Source: Sphingobium sufflavum
Lineage (GTDB): Bacteria > Pseudomonadota > Alphaproteobacteria > Sphingomonadales > Sphingomonadaceae
Direction of reading: 5' to 3'
Length of the DNA: 64,000 nucleotides
NCBI RefSeq assembly: GCF_021403115.1
Contig: NZ_JAJSSH010000002.1
Coordinates: 186,001 to 250,000 of the forward strand
Shown: one piece after another, positions 16,912-25,827 of the stretch
How the letters are laid out: every line of letters begins with the position of its first letter
How positions within the stretch are numbered: the first letter of the stretch is position 1
The notes under the pieces: model-generated
Told to the model about the DNA's origin: nothing
Databases searched by the model: none
What the model saw: only the letters and a program-made list of their open reading frames with translations
Program-made: the position numbers and the translations under genes

Positions 16912-18324
16912 ATCCGGCAAATCCTCGATCCGCTGCCGCCGGACATGCGCGCCCAGCACGGAGAAGCTGCATATCCCCGCCATGAAGGCCAGACCGACCG
17001 CGATCAGCGGACCCGTCGGCCCCACTCCCGCCCCACTGGCCAGCAGGGCGGCGACCAGCGTAGACCCCAAAGTCTGCCCCGCGCCGCGCACGGTGGAGGT
17101 GAGGCCACCCGCCGCCGCCGCCCGGTCCATCGGGGCCGCGCCCACCACCTGCCGCGTGCCGGGCGAATAGAATATGCCGAAGCCCGCCCCGCACAGCAGC
17201 ACGCGCCAGACAAGGTCGAGATAGGTGGGCGCTTCGGGCAGCCAGGCCAGCGAACCCAGCCCCGCCATGGCGAAGATCATGCCGATCCCGCCCAGCAGGC
17301 CCGCGGGCAGCCGGTCGGACAGGAGGCCGGAGGTGGGCGCGAGCACCATCGACATGAGCGGCCAGACCGCGATGGCCGCGCCCGCCTCCGCCGGGGTGAA
17401 GCCATATTGCTGCTGGAGGCGGAAGGGCAGCATCAGCGTCAGCAGCATCGACGCCATATAGCCGAGCAGCAACGAGATGGAGGACAGGCTGATGACGCGA
17501 TAGCGCATCAGGTCGATGGGGAAGGTCGGCCGTGCCTGACCACCCTCTCGCCGCACGAACACCACCCCCATGCCGATGGCCAGCGCGACGAGGGCGGCCG
17601 ACACCACGGGCGAATCGCCATGTACCGCGCTTTCGAGGCCGAAGATGCCCAGACCGAAGGTGGCGGCGCACAGCACCGCGCCCAATGTGTCATAGGGTTC
17701 GTCCCGCGCCACCGGGTCGGGCAGCGACCGGCGCCCGATGATGACCGACAACACCCCGAACGGCACCAGCACGCCGAACAGCCAGGGCCAGCGCGCCATG
17801 CTGAGGATCAGGCCGCCCACCGTCGGCGCAAAGGAGGATGCGGTGGCGGCGATCACCGTGTTGAGGCTCAGCCCCCGCCCCAGTATCGCGGCGGGATAGA
17901 TGCTGCGGATCAGGGCCGACCCGACCGCCAGCGTCGCCGCCGCGCCCAGCGCCTGGAATATCCGCACGATGACGAGGAAGGGCAGGCTCTGCGCGAAGAA
18001 GCACAGCACCGTCGCGCACAGGAAGACGACCTGCCCATATTGATAGAGCCGTCGCAGCCCGATCCGCTCGCCCAGCGCCGCGAAGGGCAGCATCGCCATC
18101 ATCATGACCAGCTGGTACACGGTCACCACCATCACGGCGGAGGAGGGTTCCACCCGCAGGTCGCGCGCCAGCGTGGGCAGGGCGACGCTGATGATCGACC
18201 CGTCGATGGTGGTCAGCACCGTGCCCAGCGACAGCGCGACGATGGCGACTGTGCGGCGCGGCATGGGCAGGCCGTCCTGTTTCCCCGCCTCGACCGCTGT
18301 TTCCGTCACCCCTGTTGTCACCAT
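16906..18324 (-). CDS. MFS drug/metabolite exporter (DHA2-like)
   Basis: Proton-driven major facilitator transporter of 472 residues with about 12-14 hydrophobic segments. The family features seen are LTTIDGSIISVALPTLARDL in TM1 (motif D-like), GERIGLRRLYQYG (motif A between TM2 and TM3) and VGGLILSMARWPWLF (motif C-like). These fit EmrB/QacA-type exporters. The start chosen gives a cytoplasmic tail of about 25 residues; an in-frame ATG 87 bases upstream adds residues unlike the family. Substrate unknown. It is divergent from coaBC. Confidence 0.9.
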   Translation of the reverse strand: MVTTGVTETAVEAGKQDGLPMPRRTVAIVALSLGTVLTTIDGSIISVALPTLARDLRVEPSSAVMVVTVYQLVMMMAMLPFAALGERIGLRRLYQYGQVVFLCATVLCFFAQSLPFLVIVRIFQALGAAATLAVGSALIRSIYPAAILGRGLSLNTVIAATASSFAPTVGGLILSMARWPWLFGVLVPFGVLSVIIGRRSLPDPVARDEPYDTLGAVLCAATFGLGIFGLESAVHGDSPVVSAALVALAIGMGVVFVRREGGQARPTFPIDLMRYRVISLSSISLLLGYMASMLLTLMLPFRLQQQYGFTPAEAGAAIAVWPLMSMVLAPTSGLLSDRLPAGLLGGIGMIFAMAGLGSLAWLPEAPTYLDLVWRVLLCGAGFGIFYSPGTRQVVGAAPMDRAAAAGGLTSTVRGAGQTLGSTLVAALLASGAGVGPTGPLIAVGLAFMAGICSFSVLGAHVRRQRIEDLPDL

Positions 18325-18518
18325 CCTGCCCCTCCCGCCGATACTAACCCAGTAAAGCAACTTGGGGGTGTCATTCCAGCCCGGATTCATGCGCGTCCGT
18401 CCGGCGGCCATGATCCATCCCCCGATCCCGCCATGGCACGGGCTGGCGCGGCGGCGATTTTGTGCCTATCTAGCGGGCCGACCCGGACGCCGGTCGCGAT
18501 ATAGGCAAGTCAGGTGGC

Positions 18519-19793
18519 ATGACCTCTCCCCGCATACTCCTCATCATCTCCGGCGGGATCGCCGCCTATAAGTCGCTGGAACTGGTGCGTCTGCTGCGGC
18601 GCAGGGGCGTGGCCGTGCGCGCCGTGCTGACCGACAGCGCCAAGGAATTCGTCACCCCGCTTTCGCTCGGCGTGCTGACGGAGGACCATGTCTATGGCGC
18701 GATGTTCGACCTAAAGGAGGAGCGGGAGATCGGCCATATCCAGCTTTCCCGGCAGGCCGACCTGATCGTCGTGTGCCCCGCGACCGCCAATCTGCTGGCC
18801 AGGATGGCGGGCGGCCTTGCCGACGATCTGGCCAGCACGATCCTGCTCGCGACCGACAAGCCGGTGCTGGCCGTGCCCGCGATGAATGTCCGCATGTGGC
18901 ACCATGCCGCAACCCAGCGGAACCTCGCCCAACTCCGCGCCGATGGCATCACGATCATGGAGCCGGACGAGGGCGACATGGCCTGCGGCGAATTTGGCAA
19001 GGGCCGGTTGCCGGACCCGGAAGCGATTGCGGAGCGGATCATGGCGATGCTGGCGCCCGAAGTGGTGACGCCGACGCTCGCACCCCAGCTTCTCACCGAT
19101 ACCTCCCGCACCATCGTCGCGCCCGACCGCAGCGGTGCGACCCTGTACGGCCGGCATATCCTCGTCACCGCCGGTCCCACCCATGAACCGATCGACCCGG
19201 TGCGCTTCATCGGCAACCGCTCGTCCGGGTTGCAGGGCTTCGCCATCGCCCGCGCGGCGGCGGAGGCAGGCGCGCGCGTGACGCTCGTCTCCGGTCCCGT
19301 CTCGCTGCCCGACCCGCCCGGCGTGCGCCGCGTCAACGTGCAGACCGCGCGGGAGATGCTGGCCGCGGTGGAGGACGCCCTGCCCGCCGACGCCGCGATC
19401 ATGGTCGCCGCCGTCGCCGACTGGCATGTCGCGGACAGCGCGGGGCAAAAGATCAAGAAGGATGGCAGCGGCGCGACGCCCACCCTGACCCTCGTCGAGA
19501 ACCCGGACATATTGGCCACGCTCGGCCGTCACGCCCGGCGGCCCCGGCTGCTCGTCGGCTTTGCGGCGGAAACCAACGATGTCGTCGCCCATGCCGTCGC
19601 CAAGCGCGTGCGCAAGGGGGCGGACTGGATCGTCGCCAATGACGTGTCGGTCGGCGAAAACGGGCCCGGCGTGATGGGCGGCGCGGACAATGCCATTCAC
19701 CTCATCACCAGCAGCGGGGTCGAGGACTGGCCCCTGTTGCCCAAGGAGGCGGTTGCCCGTCACCTCATCGAAAGGATTGCCGATGCCCTCTGA
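18519..19793 (+). CDS. coaBC: Bifunctional phosphopantothenoylcysteine decarboxylase/phosphopantothenate-cysteine ligase
   Basis: Carries out two consecutive coenzyme A steps: ligation of cysteine to 4'-phosphopantothenate (CoaB) and FMN-dependent decarboxylation (CoaC). The N-terminal CoaC domain shows [14 protein letters not shown], the substrate motif PAMNVRMW and the [12 protein letters not shown] loop with the redox cysteine. The CoaB domain starts near residue 205 with [16 protein letters not shown] and FIGNRSSG. Length 424 is normal. It overlaps dut by 11 bases. Confidence 0.97.
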   Translation: MTSPRILLIISGGIAAYKSLELVRLLRRRGVAVRAVLTDSAKEFVTPLSLGVLTEDHVYGAMFDLKEEREIGHIQLSRQADLIVVCPATANLLARMAGGLADDLASTILLATDKPVLAVPAMNVRMWHHAATQRNLAQLRADGITIMEPDEGDMACGEFGKGRLPDPEAIAERIMAMLAPEVVTPTLAPQLLTDTSRTIVAPDRSGATLYGRHILVTAGPTHEPIDPVRFIGNRSSGLQGFAIARAAAEAGARVTLVSGPVSLPDPPGVRRVNVQTAREMLAAVEDALPADAAIMVAAVADWHVADSAGQKIKKDGSGATPTLTLVENPDILATLGRHARRPRLLVGFAAETNDVVAHAVAKRVRKGADWIVANDVSVGENGPGVMGGADNAIHLITSSGVEDWPLLPKEAVARHLIERIADAL

Positions 19794-20244
19794 TTTCCCC
19801 GTCGATATTGCCGTCAAGCGCCTGCCCCATGGCGAGGGCCTGCCGCTCCCGGCCTATGCGACGGACGGGGCGGCGGGCCTCGACGTCGTGGCGGCGGAGG
19901 ATGTGACGCTGGTCCCCATGGGCCGCCATGCGGTCGCCACCGGCTTCGCGCTCGCCATCCCGGCGGGTTATGAGGTGCAGGTGCGCCCGCGCTCCGGTCT
20001 GGCGCTGAAACATGGCATCAGCCTGCCCAACACGCCCGGCACCATCGACAGCGACTATCGCGGCGAACTCAAGATCATCATGATAAATCTCGGTGCGGAG
20101 GATTTCGCCATCGCGCGCGGCGACCGCATCGCGCAACTGGTGGTCGCGCCGGTGCAGGCCGCCGCCTTCCGCGAGGTGGCCGATCTCGACGCCACCGCGC
20201 GCGGGGCGGGCGGGTTCGGCTCGACAGGGGTCAGGACGGCATGA
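19783..20244 (+). CDS. dut: Deoxyuridine 5'-triphosphate nucleotidohydrolase
   Basis: Trimeric dUTPase of 153 residues that hydrolyses dUTP to dUMP and pyrophosphate. All five motifs are present: [18 protein letters not shown], the uracil-recognition hairpin [21 protein letters not shown] and the C-terminal P-loop-like GAGGFGSTG. The ATG overlapping the end of coaBC was chosen because upstream in-frame codons lie in coaBC and add foreign sequence. The coaBC-dut pairing is common in proteobacteria. Confidence 0.97.
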   Translation: MPSDFPVDIAVKRLPHGEGLPLPAYATDGAAGLDVVAAEDVTLVPMGRHAVATGFALAIPAGYEVQVRPRSGLALKHGISLPNTPGTIDSDYRGELKIIMINLGAEDFAIARGDRIAQLVVAPVQAAAFREVADLDATARGAGGFGSTGVRTA

Positions 20245-21032
20245 CGGCGACGGCCGCCTCCGCCGCGCCCCTGACCGACCAGCAGCTCGAACGCTATGCG
20301 CGCCATATCGTGCTGAAGGAGATCGGCGGCGCGGGGCAGATCCGCCTGCTCGGCGCGCATGTGGCGGTGGTGGGCGCGGGTGGCCTCGGTTGCCCGGCCA
20401 TCGCCTTTCTCGCCGCGGCGGGCGTCGGTACGATCCGGGTGATCGACCCGGACATCGTGTCCCTCTCCAACCTCCAGCGGCAGATATTGTTCGGCACCGC
20501 CGACATCGGCCGACCCAAGGCGGAGGCGGTGCAGTCCGCTGTCGCCCTCCTCAACCCCGACGTGCATGTCGTCGCGATCAACCAGCGGCTGGAGGCGGCC
20601 AATGCCGCCGTGCTGCTGCGCGACGTGGATGTGATCCTCGACGGCTGCGACAATTTCGAGACGCGGCTGGCGGTGTCCGACGCCGCGACCCTGCTCCGCA
20701 CCCCGCTGGTCAGCGCGGCGGTCGGCGCGTTCGATGGACAGATCGGCGTCTGGCGCGGATGGGAAGCGGGGCAGCCCTGCTATCGCTGCCTCGTCGGCGC
20801 GGACCCGGAGCGGCCCGATGTGAATTGCGCGGATCAGGGCATCGTCGGCGCCGTTACCGGCACCATCGGCAGCATGGCCGCGCTGGAGGTGGTCCGCGCC
20901 CTCGTTCCCTTTGGCGAGGCCGCGATCGGCCAGATGCTGATCGCGGATTTCATGGCGAATCGGTTCCGCACCGTGCGCGTGTCCGCCGATCCGGCCTGCC
21001 CGGCCTGCGCGGCGGAGTCCGTCCCCGCGTGA
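20241..21032 (+). CDS. moeB: E1-like adenylyltransferase, MoeB/ThiF/HesA family
   Basis: ATP-dependent enzyme of 263 residues that adenylates the C-terminal glycine of a ubiquitin-like sulfur carrier such as MoaD or ThiS. Visible are the [13 protein letters not shown]-terminus, the nucleotide loop [28 protein letters not shown], and the zinc-binding cysteine pairs CYRC and CPAC; a cysteine in VNCADQG may be the acceptor. MoeB is preferred because moaD-moaE lie elsewhere in this window, but ThiF activity cannot be excluded. It overlaps dut by four bases. Confidence 0.87.
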   Translation: MTATAASAAPLTDQQLERYARHIVLKEIGGAGQIRLLGAHVAVVGAGGLGCPAIAFLAAAGVGTIRVIDPDIVSLSNLQRQILFGTADIGRPKAEAVQSAVALLNPDVHVVAINQRLEAANAAVLLRDVDVILDGCDNFETRLAVSDAATLLRTPLVSAAVGAFDGQIGVWRGWEAGQPCYRCLVGADPERPDVNCADQGIVGAVTGTIGSMAALEVVRALVPFGEAAIGQMLIADFMANRFRTVRVSADPACPACAAESVPA

Positions 21033-21042
21033 GGAACAGGGT

Positions 21043-21420
21043 GTGACGGACAGTCGCCCGCCGCTCCTGCTGGTCGCGACCACCGATGATGGGGAGCGGC
21101 TGCGCGGCGGCCTGACGCTGGCCTGTGCGGAGGCGGCGCTGGGCGGGTCGGTGCGGCTGTTCCTGCAACTGGACGCGGTGGCGCTGTTGCGTCCGCCGCT
21201 GTCCGCGCCCCGTGACGCCGCCCATGCCGCCCATGGCCTGCCGACCCTTGCCGTCTTGTTGGACGATGCGCTGGAACTCGGCGTCGCCCTCGTCGCCTGC
21301 CAGAGCGGGCTGGCGCTGGCCGGGCTGGACGCCAGCCTGCTCGACTCGCGTATCGCGCCGGGCGGTCCGGTAGGCGTCCTCGCCGCGACCGGGGCGGGGG
21401 AGCGGTTGGTCATCCTGTAA
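21043..21420 (+). CDS. Small DsrE-like protein
   Basis: A 125-residue alpha/beta protein with an opening LLLVATTDDGERLRGGLTLA and a mid-protein LGVALVACQSGLALAGL segment carrying a single cysteine, resembling the DsrE/DsrF fold of sulfur-relay proteins. It starts with GTG ten bases after the MoeB/ThiF-like gene, so a role in sulfur transfer beside that enzyme is plausible. The family assignment is by general resemblance only. Confidence 0.62.
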   Translation: MTDSRPPLLLVATTDDGERLRGGLTLACAEAALGGSVRLFLQLDAVALLRPPLSAPRDAAHAAHGLPTLAVLLDDALELGVALVACQSGLALAGLDASLLDSRIAPGGPVGVLAATGAGERLVIL

Positions 21421-21519
21421 CGATCCCGGTTGCGTGTCACGCATCCAGACAGATGACAGGCAGGCCCGGCAATGCTAGCGAGCCAGAGCATATAACAGTC
21501 AGTCAACCAGGTTGTCCCG

Positions 21520-22602
21520 ATGAACGCTTTCTCCACCCTGACCCATAGCGCCCCCACCAGTGCGGAAGACCGCGCCGCCCTGCTCGCCGAGCCGGGCTTC
21601 GGCAAGGTGTTCACCGATCATATGGTGACGATCCGCTATACCGAGGGGCAGGGGTGGCATGACGCGACGCTGGGGCCGCGCGGTCCCATCGCGCTCGATC
21701 CGGCGGCGGCGGTGCTGCATTATGCGCAGGAGATTTTCGAGGGGCTGAAGGCCTATCGCCTGCCCGACGGCGGCATCGGCAGCTTCCGCCCGGACGCCAA
21801 TGCGCGCCGCTTCAACCAGAGCGCGCGCCGCCTCGCCATGCCGGAAATTCCGGAGGAGCTGTTTGTCGAGAGCATCCGGCAGATCGTTCAGGCGGATGCG
21901 GGCTGGACCCCGTCGGCGGACAAGGGCAGCCTGTACTTGCGTCCCTTCATGTTCGCGGACGAGGCGTTTCTGGGCGTGCGCCCGGCCAAAAGCTATATCT
22001 TCTGCGTCATCGCTTCGCCGGTCGGCGGCTATTTCAAGGGTGGCAAGGAGGCGGTCACGCTTTGGGTCAGCCATGATTATGTCCGCGCCGTCCCCGGCGG
22101 CACCGGATCGGCCAAGTGCGGCGGCAATTATGCCGCGTCGCTGTTGCCGCAGGCGCATGGCATCGCGGAAGGCTGCGATCAGGTGCTGTTCCTCGACGCG
22201 GTCGAGCGCCGCTATATCGAGGAACTGGGCGGCATGAACATCATGTTCGTCATGACCGACGGCAGCATCATCACCCCGCCGCTCGACGGGTCCATCCTGC
22301 CCGGCATCACGCGCGATTCGCTGATCGCGCTGGCGGGAGAGGCGGGGTATCGTATCCGCGAGGAACGCTACAGCTTTGAACAATGGGAGGAAGACACCCG
22401 TTCCGGCGCGCTGAAGGAGGCTTTCGCCTGCGGCACGGCGGCGGTCATCACCCCCATCGGCGAGGTCCGCTCGAACAAGGGCGGCTTCGTGATCGGCAAT
22501 GGCGCGGGCGGCGACGTGGCGCGGATGCTGAAGGAAAAGCTGGTCGGCATCCAATATGGCCGGGTCGAGGATAGCCATGGCTGGCTGGAGCGGCTGGCCT
22601 GA
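21520..22602 (+). CDS. ilvE: Branched-chain amino acid aminotransferase
   Basis: Class IV PLP-dependent aminotransferase of 360 residues that makes or degrades Leu, Ile and Val. The Schiff-base lysine is Lys199 in AKCGGNYAAS; other family marks are HYAQEIFEGLKAYR, the LGGMNIMFV strand and the late FACGTAAVITPIGEVR phosphate-binding turn. It belongs to the longer subgroup that resembles eukaryotic BCAT. It is monocistronic, about 100 bases after the DsrE-like gene. Confidence 0.96.
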   Translation: MNAFSTLTHSAPTSAEDRAALLAEPGFGKVFTDHMVTIRYTEGQGWHDATLGPRGPIALDPAAAVLHYAQEIFEGLKAYRLPDGGIGSFRPDANARRFNQSARRLAMPEIPEELFVESIRQIVQADAGWTPSADKGSLYLRPFMFADEAFLGVRPAKSYIFCVIASPVGGYFKGGKEAVTLWVSHDYVRAVPGGTGSAKCGGNYAASLLPQAHGIAEGCDQVLFLDAVERRYIEELGGMNIMFVMTDGSIITPPLDGSILPGITRDSLIALAGEAGYRIREERYSFEQWEEDTRSGALKEAFACGTAAVITPIGEVRSNKGGFVIGNGAGGDVARMLKEKLVGIQYGRVEDSHGWLERLA

Positions 22603-22692
22603 ATGTCTGTGGCCGAGGGCATGGGGCGTGAAGCCTTGTAACTCTTGGCCAATATCTTAGGCCATTATCCCGCTTGAGTATGTAATAGCCCG

Positions 22693-22723
22693 CGTTCGCC
22701 CTTCGACAAGCTCAGGGCGAACG
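22693..22723. repeat. REP-like palindrome after ilvE
   Basis: CGTTCGCCCT and AGGGCGAACG are perfect inverted 10-mers around TCGACAAGCTC. The motif, with its TTCGACAAGCTCAGG core, is a familiar dispersed extragenic palindrome in sphingomonad genomes. It may serve as a terminator for ilvE and the convergent gene. The rest of the 180-base spacer holds nothing supportable. Confidence 0.7.
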
Positions 22724-22783
22724 GTCTCTATCCTACAGCTCTTGACGGATAATGGCCAATCCCCGGCCCACCTATCGGCCCAC

Positions 22784-23215
22784 CTATCGGCCCCGATGCG
22801 GTTCGCAGGCGATGCCATCCGAATCGCCGTCCATCTCCGCACGATAGCCCGGTTGCCCGATATAGAGGGGAGCCGCTCCGGCTGCGCGCACGGCGTTGCA
22901 CCCCGCATAATAGACGGAACCATCAGGGCGCGGGGCTGTCCGGCGGGGCGGGCTGCGACGGGCCTCGGAATAGGCCATGGCGGCGGCATGGGCCTGCGCG
23001 TCCGCCCTGAGGAAGGCATCGCTGTCGTCACGCGCCCTGCCTCTGCTGGCGGAGGGGCTGGCGGGGGAGCGGAAAGAGGCCGGCCCGGCGGTTGGCGCCG
23101 GAGCGCGGGGCGGCAATGCGGACGGACCGATGGCCCCCGGTGCCGTCGCCACCCAGGCGGAACCAAATCCCAACGTCGAAACCCCACCCAGCAGCAGAAG
23201 AAATTTTCCATCCAT
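22784..23215 (-). CDS. Secreted excalibur calcium-binding domain protein
   Basis: A 143-residue exported protein. Residues 1-25 are a signal peptide (MDGKFLLLLGGVSTLG start), followed by an Ala/Pro/Arg-rich linker (about 30-95) and a C-terminal excalibur domain: YYAGCNAVRAAGAAPLYIG then PGYRAEMDGDSDGIACEP, with the conserved cysteine pair and the DxDxDGxxCE calcium-binding loop. Such domains bind Ca2+ at the cell surface and often accompany nuclease or wall functions. No partner enzyme is adjacent. Related degraded sequence lies just upstream. Confidence 0.85.
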   Translation of the reverse strand: MDGKFLLLLGGVSTLGFGSAWVATAPGAIGPSALPPRAPAPTAGPASFRSPASPSASRGRARDDSDAFLRADAQAHAAAMAYSEARRSPPRRTAPRPDGSVYYAGCNAVRAAGAAPLYIGQPGYRAEMDGDSDGIACEPHRGR

Positions 23216-23299
23216 GCCGCGTCATGGCACGGGCTGGTCAACGGGCCTTCAAAGACCTTGCTTAACGGCGGGCTGTCATCGTTCCGGTGGGGATAAAGC

Positions 23300-23590
23300 C
23301 GGATGATCGCCTGCGAGCCGATGCAGCCCGCAGGCGATGCCATCCCGTCACGTGCCGGTTCAGGCCGTTGGCCGGGCGCCCGGCATCAGGCCACCCGGTG
23401 CCCGTCACGCCAGCCGGACCTTGGCCCGGAATGGCATCGGGATGGCGCAGCGACTGGTGCGACCCAAGGCTGCGCGCGGACAGCGAACGCGGATGCGCCC
23501 GATTCCGGTCGCGCCGGACAGGGGCTTGCCCCATCCGTGCCCTATACCGAAACCGGTCGTCACCGCCGCGATCGCAATCGGGAGAGATGT
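23300..23590 (-). pseudogene. Decayed second copy of an excalibur-domain gene (candidate)
   Basis: Read on the minus strand with frame changes, this stretch resembles the intact neighbour: an AVTTGFGIGHGWG segment like its N-terminus, then DAIPGQGPAGVTG resembling the NAVRAAGAAPL core, then PGQRPEPARD and, after a one-base shift, DGIACG, which matches the PGYRxExDxDxDGIACE loop. Stop codons and shifts leave no intact frame. If right, it is one half of a tandem duplication whose upstream copy has eroded. Alternative: chance resemblance in noncoding DNA. Confidence 0.35.
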
Positions 23591-23718
23591 CCAGTGCCGA
23601 CCGGCTGGCGTCCGATGGGAAACGGGCGCGGGGCGGCGGACGACATGGACAGTATTGTCAAAATCTGCGGGACGGCGCCTGCCCCGGAGAGGAGAAGGGC
23701 GGCGCCGTCCGCGCTCTA

Positions 23719-23765
23719 CCGTCACCGTTCAGGCGGTGACGGTTGCACCGTCGTTCAGGCGACGG
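23719..23765. repeat. Two tandem hairpins with the same TTCAGG loop
   Basis: CCGTCACCG-TTCAGG-CGGTGACGG (perfect 9-bp stem) is followed after five bases by CCGTCG-TTCAGG-CGACGG (perfect 6-bp stem). Both have the identical six-base loop (CCTGAA on the minus strand). They lie just downstream of the small minus-strand membrane-protein gene, whose own last codons (GCCATCGTCTGAACGA) look like a third, partial copy. Possible transcription terminator or stable RNA tail; no T-run. Confidence 0.6.
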
Positions 23766-23782
23766 CGTAGCAGGGGCCTCGT

Positions 23783-23887
23783 TCAGACGATGGCGTAGGT
23801 CAGCGCGGCCGAGAAGGCAGCGATGTGAGCGACAACGGTGAACGCAACTGCGAAGAAGATGTCGCTGTTCTTGAAGTTCTTGGTCAT
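23783..23887 (-). CDS. 34-residue hydrophobic protein
   Basis: A very short protein: a basic and polar N-terminus (MTKNFKNSD), then one long hydrophobic segment (about residues 10-33) ending at ALTYAIV. An AAAGGAA ribosome-binding site stands seven bases before the ATG, which supports translation; a longer in-frame version beginning 126 bases upstream lacks such support. It is transcribed divergently from the membrane LytTR regulator and ends in tandem hairpins. Function unknown; a membrane-active or sensor-associated peptide is inference. Confidence 0.55.
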   Translation of the reverse strand: MTKNFKNSDIFFAVAFTVVAHIAAFSAALTYAIV

Positions 23888-23993
23888 GGGCTGTTCCTTT
23901 GCAATGTCTGGCGCCGGTGCAGGAGTGTGTTTGCATCTGCGGTACGGCTTTGTTGCACTGCACATGGCGCATCGCGGTTCGCGGACAAGGGCG

Positions 23994-24008
23994 AATGCGT
24001 CACGCATT
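23994..24008. promoter_or_regulatory. Operator-like palindrome between the 34-aa gene and the LytTR gene
   Basis: AATGCGT-C-ACGCATT is a perfect 15-base palindrome in the divergent intergenic region, 74 bases before the LytTR start. A second perfect hairpin, TTCGCG-CTT-CGCGAA at 24051-24065, precedes the LytTR ribosome-binding site. Either could be a regulator binding site; the assignment is inference. Confidence 0.4.
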
Positions 24009-24081
24009 ACCACCCCTTGCCAAAGTGGCGGAAATGCTGCTTATTTCCGGTTCGCGCTTCGCGAATGGGTGAGAGGATTGC

Positions 24082-24948
24082 GTGGAACGGTTACGCCGCA
24101 CGCTGCTGGAAATCTGGATCATTCCGCTGGTGGCGGGTGTGGTCGGGTTCATGGGGCCATTTGGAACCTATCTGATGGGGGATTTCCTGACGCGCGCGCT
24201 GCGCTGGGAAATTCTCCTGATGGGGGCCTATGTGCTCGTACGCCCGACGATGGTTTTCTGGAACTGGGTGGCGGATGCGACGCGCCTGCCGCGGGGCACG
24301 CTGATGGTCTGGGGCCTATCGGTGTCCAGCATCCCGATGGGCCTAATCTGGCAGGCGGCGCGGGCTGACGAGCTGAAGCAGTTGGGCGGCTATGCCGGGG
24401 TGCTGCCCTTCTCCTGGCTGTGCGCGCTCACCATCCTGCTGGTCACATGGCTGGCGAATCGGGCGGACGAGCATCTGCTGGCCAATTATGGCGACCCCAT
24501 GCAGCGGTTGCGCGGCGATGGCGCTCAATCGCTGAAGGCTGCCCAGCCGGTCGTGGCGGAGGCGGTGTCGCCCATTGCCGTCCCGCCCTCAACTCCGGCG
24601 ATCACGGATGGCTGTGCGCGCCTCTATGCGCGTCTGGGGCCGCAATTCCATGGCACGGTCCTCGCGCTGGAGAGCGAGGATCATTATGTCCGCGTGCATG
24701 GGATGCAGGGCAGTGCGCTGCTGCTGATGCGCCTGCGCGATGCGATTGCGGAGATGGATGGCGCGCCCGGCGAGCAGACTCACCGAAGCTGGTGGATCGC
24801 CCGCGACGCCATCGCCCATATCCGCCGCACCGGCCGCACCACCGATCTGGAACTGGTCAACGGCACCCATGCCCCCGTCGCGCGCGATTCGGTCGACCGG
24901 CTGGAACGGAGCGGCTTCCTGAAAGCGGCGGCTTCGCCCCTTTCCTGA
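24082..24948 (+). CDS. Membrane-anchored LytTR DNA-binding transcriptional regulator
   Basis: A 288-residue regulator that lacks a receiver domain. The N-terminal half has four hydrophobic segments (about residues 10-32, 40-62, 72-92 and 108-128). A variable linker (140-170) leads to a C-terminal LytTR domain: GTVLALESEDHYVRVHGMQGSALLLMRLRDAI then HRSWWIARDAIAHIRR and LVNGTHAPVARDSVDRL. Such proteins bind DNA repeats from the membrane, so the ligand is probably a membrane or extracytoplasmic cue. The start is GTG after a GAGAGG ribosome-binding site. It is divergent from the 34-residue hydrophobic protein. Confidence 0.9.
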   Translation: MERLRRTLLEIWIIPLVAGVVGFMGPFGTYLMGDFLTRALRWEILLMGAYVLVRPTMVFWNWVADATRLPRGTLMVWGLSVSSIPMGLIWQAARADELKQLGGYAGVLPFSWLCALTILLVTWLANRADEHLLANYGDPMQRLRGDGAQSLKAAQPVVAEAVSPIAVPPSTPAITDGCARLYARLGPQFHGTVLALESEDHYVRVHGMQGSALLLMRLRDAIAEMDGAPGEQTHRSWWIARDAIAHIRRTGRTTDLELVNGTHAPVARDSVDRLERSGFLKAAASPLS

Positions 24949-25082
24949 TTATCAATATAGGATCGGGCGTCGGCGCGGCGCAGGGTGATGAGTGCGCGCA
25001 ACCTGTATTGGCCCAAGGCGGCCTTTCCTTGCCATGATCGGCGGCCCGGCGGCGATAGCGCGCCGGACCGCCTGCATCGGGG

Positions 25083-25658
25083 TCAGGCCCGGAAATTGCC
25101 TGGATAGGCAATGTCGGCGCGCGGCTTGCGGTCGCTCGGCACTTCCCGTTCGCGCAGGCCGTCGGGCAGGGTCGCGGGGTCGCCCTGCTTGCCGATGGCG
25201 ATGGCCGCCTCGATACGGAAACCCTCCGGCACGGCCAGTTCGGTGCGCGCCTTTGCCAGATCGAAACCGACCATGCCATGCGCATAATAGCCGCTGATGA
25301 AGGATTGCAGCGCCAGTTGCGCCCAGGCCGCGCCCGCATCGAAGCTGTGCGAATGGCTGGGCTTGTCCGGCGATCCCATCGTCGTCTCGCTGACGATGAA
25401 GATCAGCACGCCTGCATCCTTGGCCCAGCTCTGGTTGAAGGGGATGAGAATGTCGAGGAACCGCTGCCAGTCGGCGCTGTCGCGCGTGGCGTAGAGCAGC
25501 CGCCACGGCTGGTAATTATAGGAGGAGGGCGCCCAGCGCGCGGCGTCGAGGATCGTGTGGAGGTCGGCGTTCGGGATGGCGGACCCGTCATAGGCGCGCG
25601 GCGACCAGCGGTCGAGGAACAAGCGGTCGAGTCCGGTGTCGGTCTGGCGGTCGGTCAT
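25083..25658 (-). CDS. Nitroreductase family flavoprotein
   Basis: FMN-dependent NAD(P)H oxidoreductase of 191 residues. Family marks are the RWSPRAYDGSAIP N-terminus (phosphate contact Arg-x-Ser), ARWAPSSYNYQPWRLLYA, the central SFDAGAAWAQLALQSFISG helix and AIGKQGDPATLP near the C-terminus. The start is the ATG after GGGAGCC; an upstream in-frame ATG would add 19 residues. Physiological substrate unknown. Confidence 0.93.
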   Translation of the reverse strand: MTDRQTDTGLDRLFLDRWSPRAYDGSAIPNADLHTILDAARWAPSSYNYQPWRLLYATRDSADWQRFLDILIPFNQSWAKDAGVLIFIVSETTMGSPDKPSHSHSFDAGAAWAQLALQSFISGYYAHGMVGFDLAKARTELAVPEGFRIEAAIAIGKQGDPATLPDGLREREVPSDRKPRADIAYPGNFRA

Positions 25659-25827
25659 CGGTATGAGGCTCCCTTGCGCGCCGCCGGGAAGGGGGACGCG
25701 GCGCGCGCGTACCATAAGGCCGTCACCCGGCGCGCCAAGCCTGTGTGGTGATGATTCGTTTCGATCAGCAACGGAGAGGGAGGCGATCAGTGGGGGTTAT
25801 GTGGGAGACGAGCCGCGCCCCTGATCG

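Noticed and set aside
23287..23770. Three overlapping Arg-rich plus-strand frames of about 150 residues
   Set aside because: Translations are Arg/Gly/Pro-rich without motifs or ribosome-binding sites; the region fits better as an eroded minus-strand gene plus hairpins.
24952..25077. A 41-residue basic minus-strand frame after the nitroreductase gene
   Set aside because: Basic, Pro-rich, no ribosome-binding site and no hydrophobic segment; probably noncoding.
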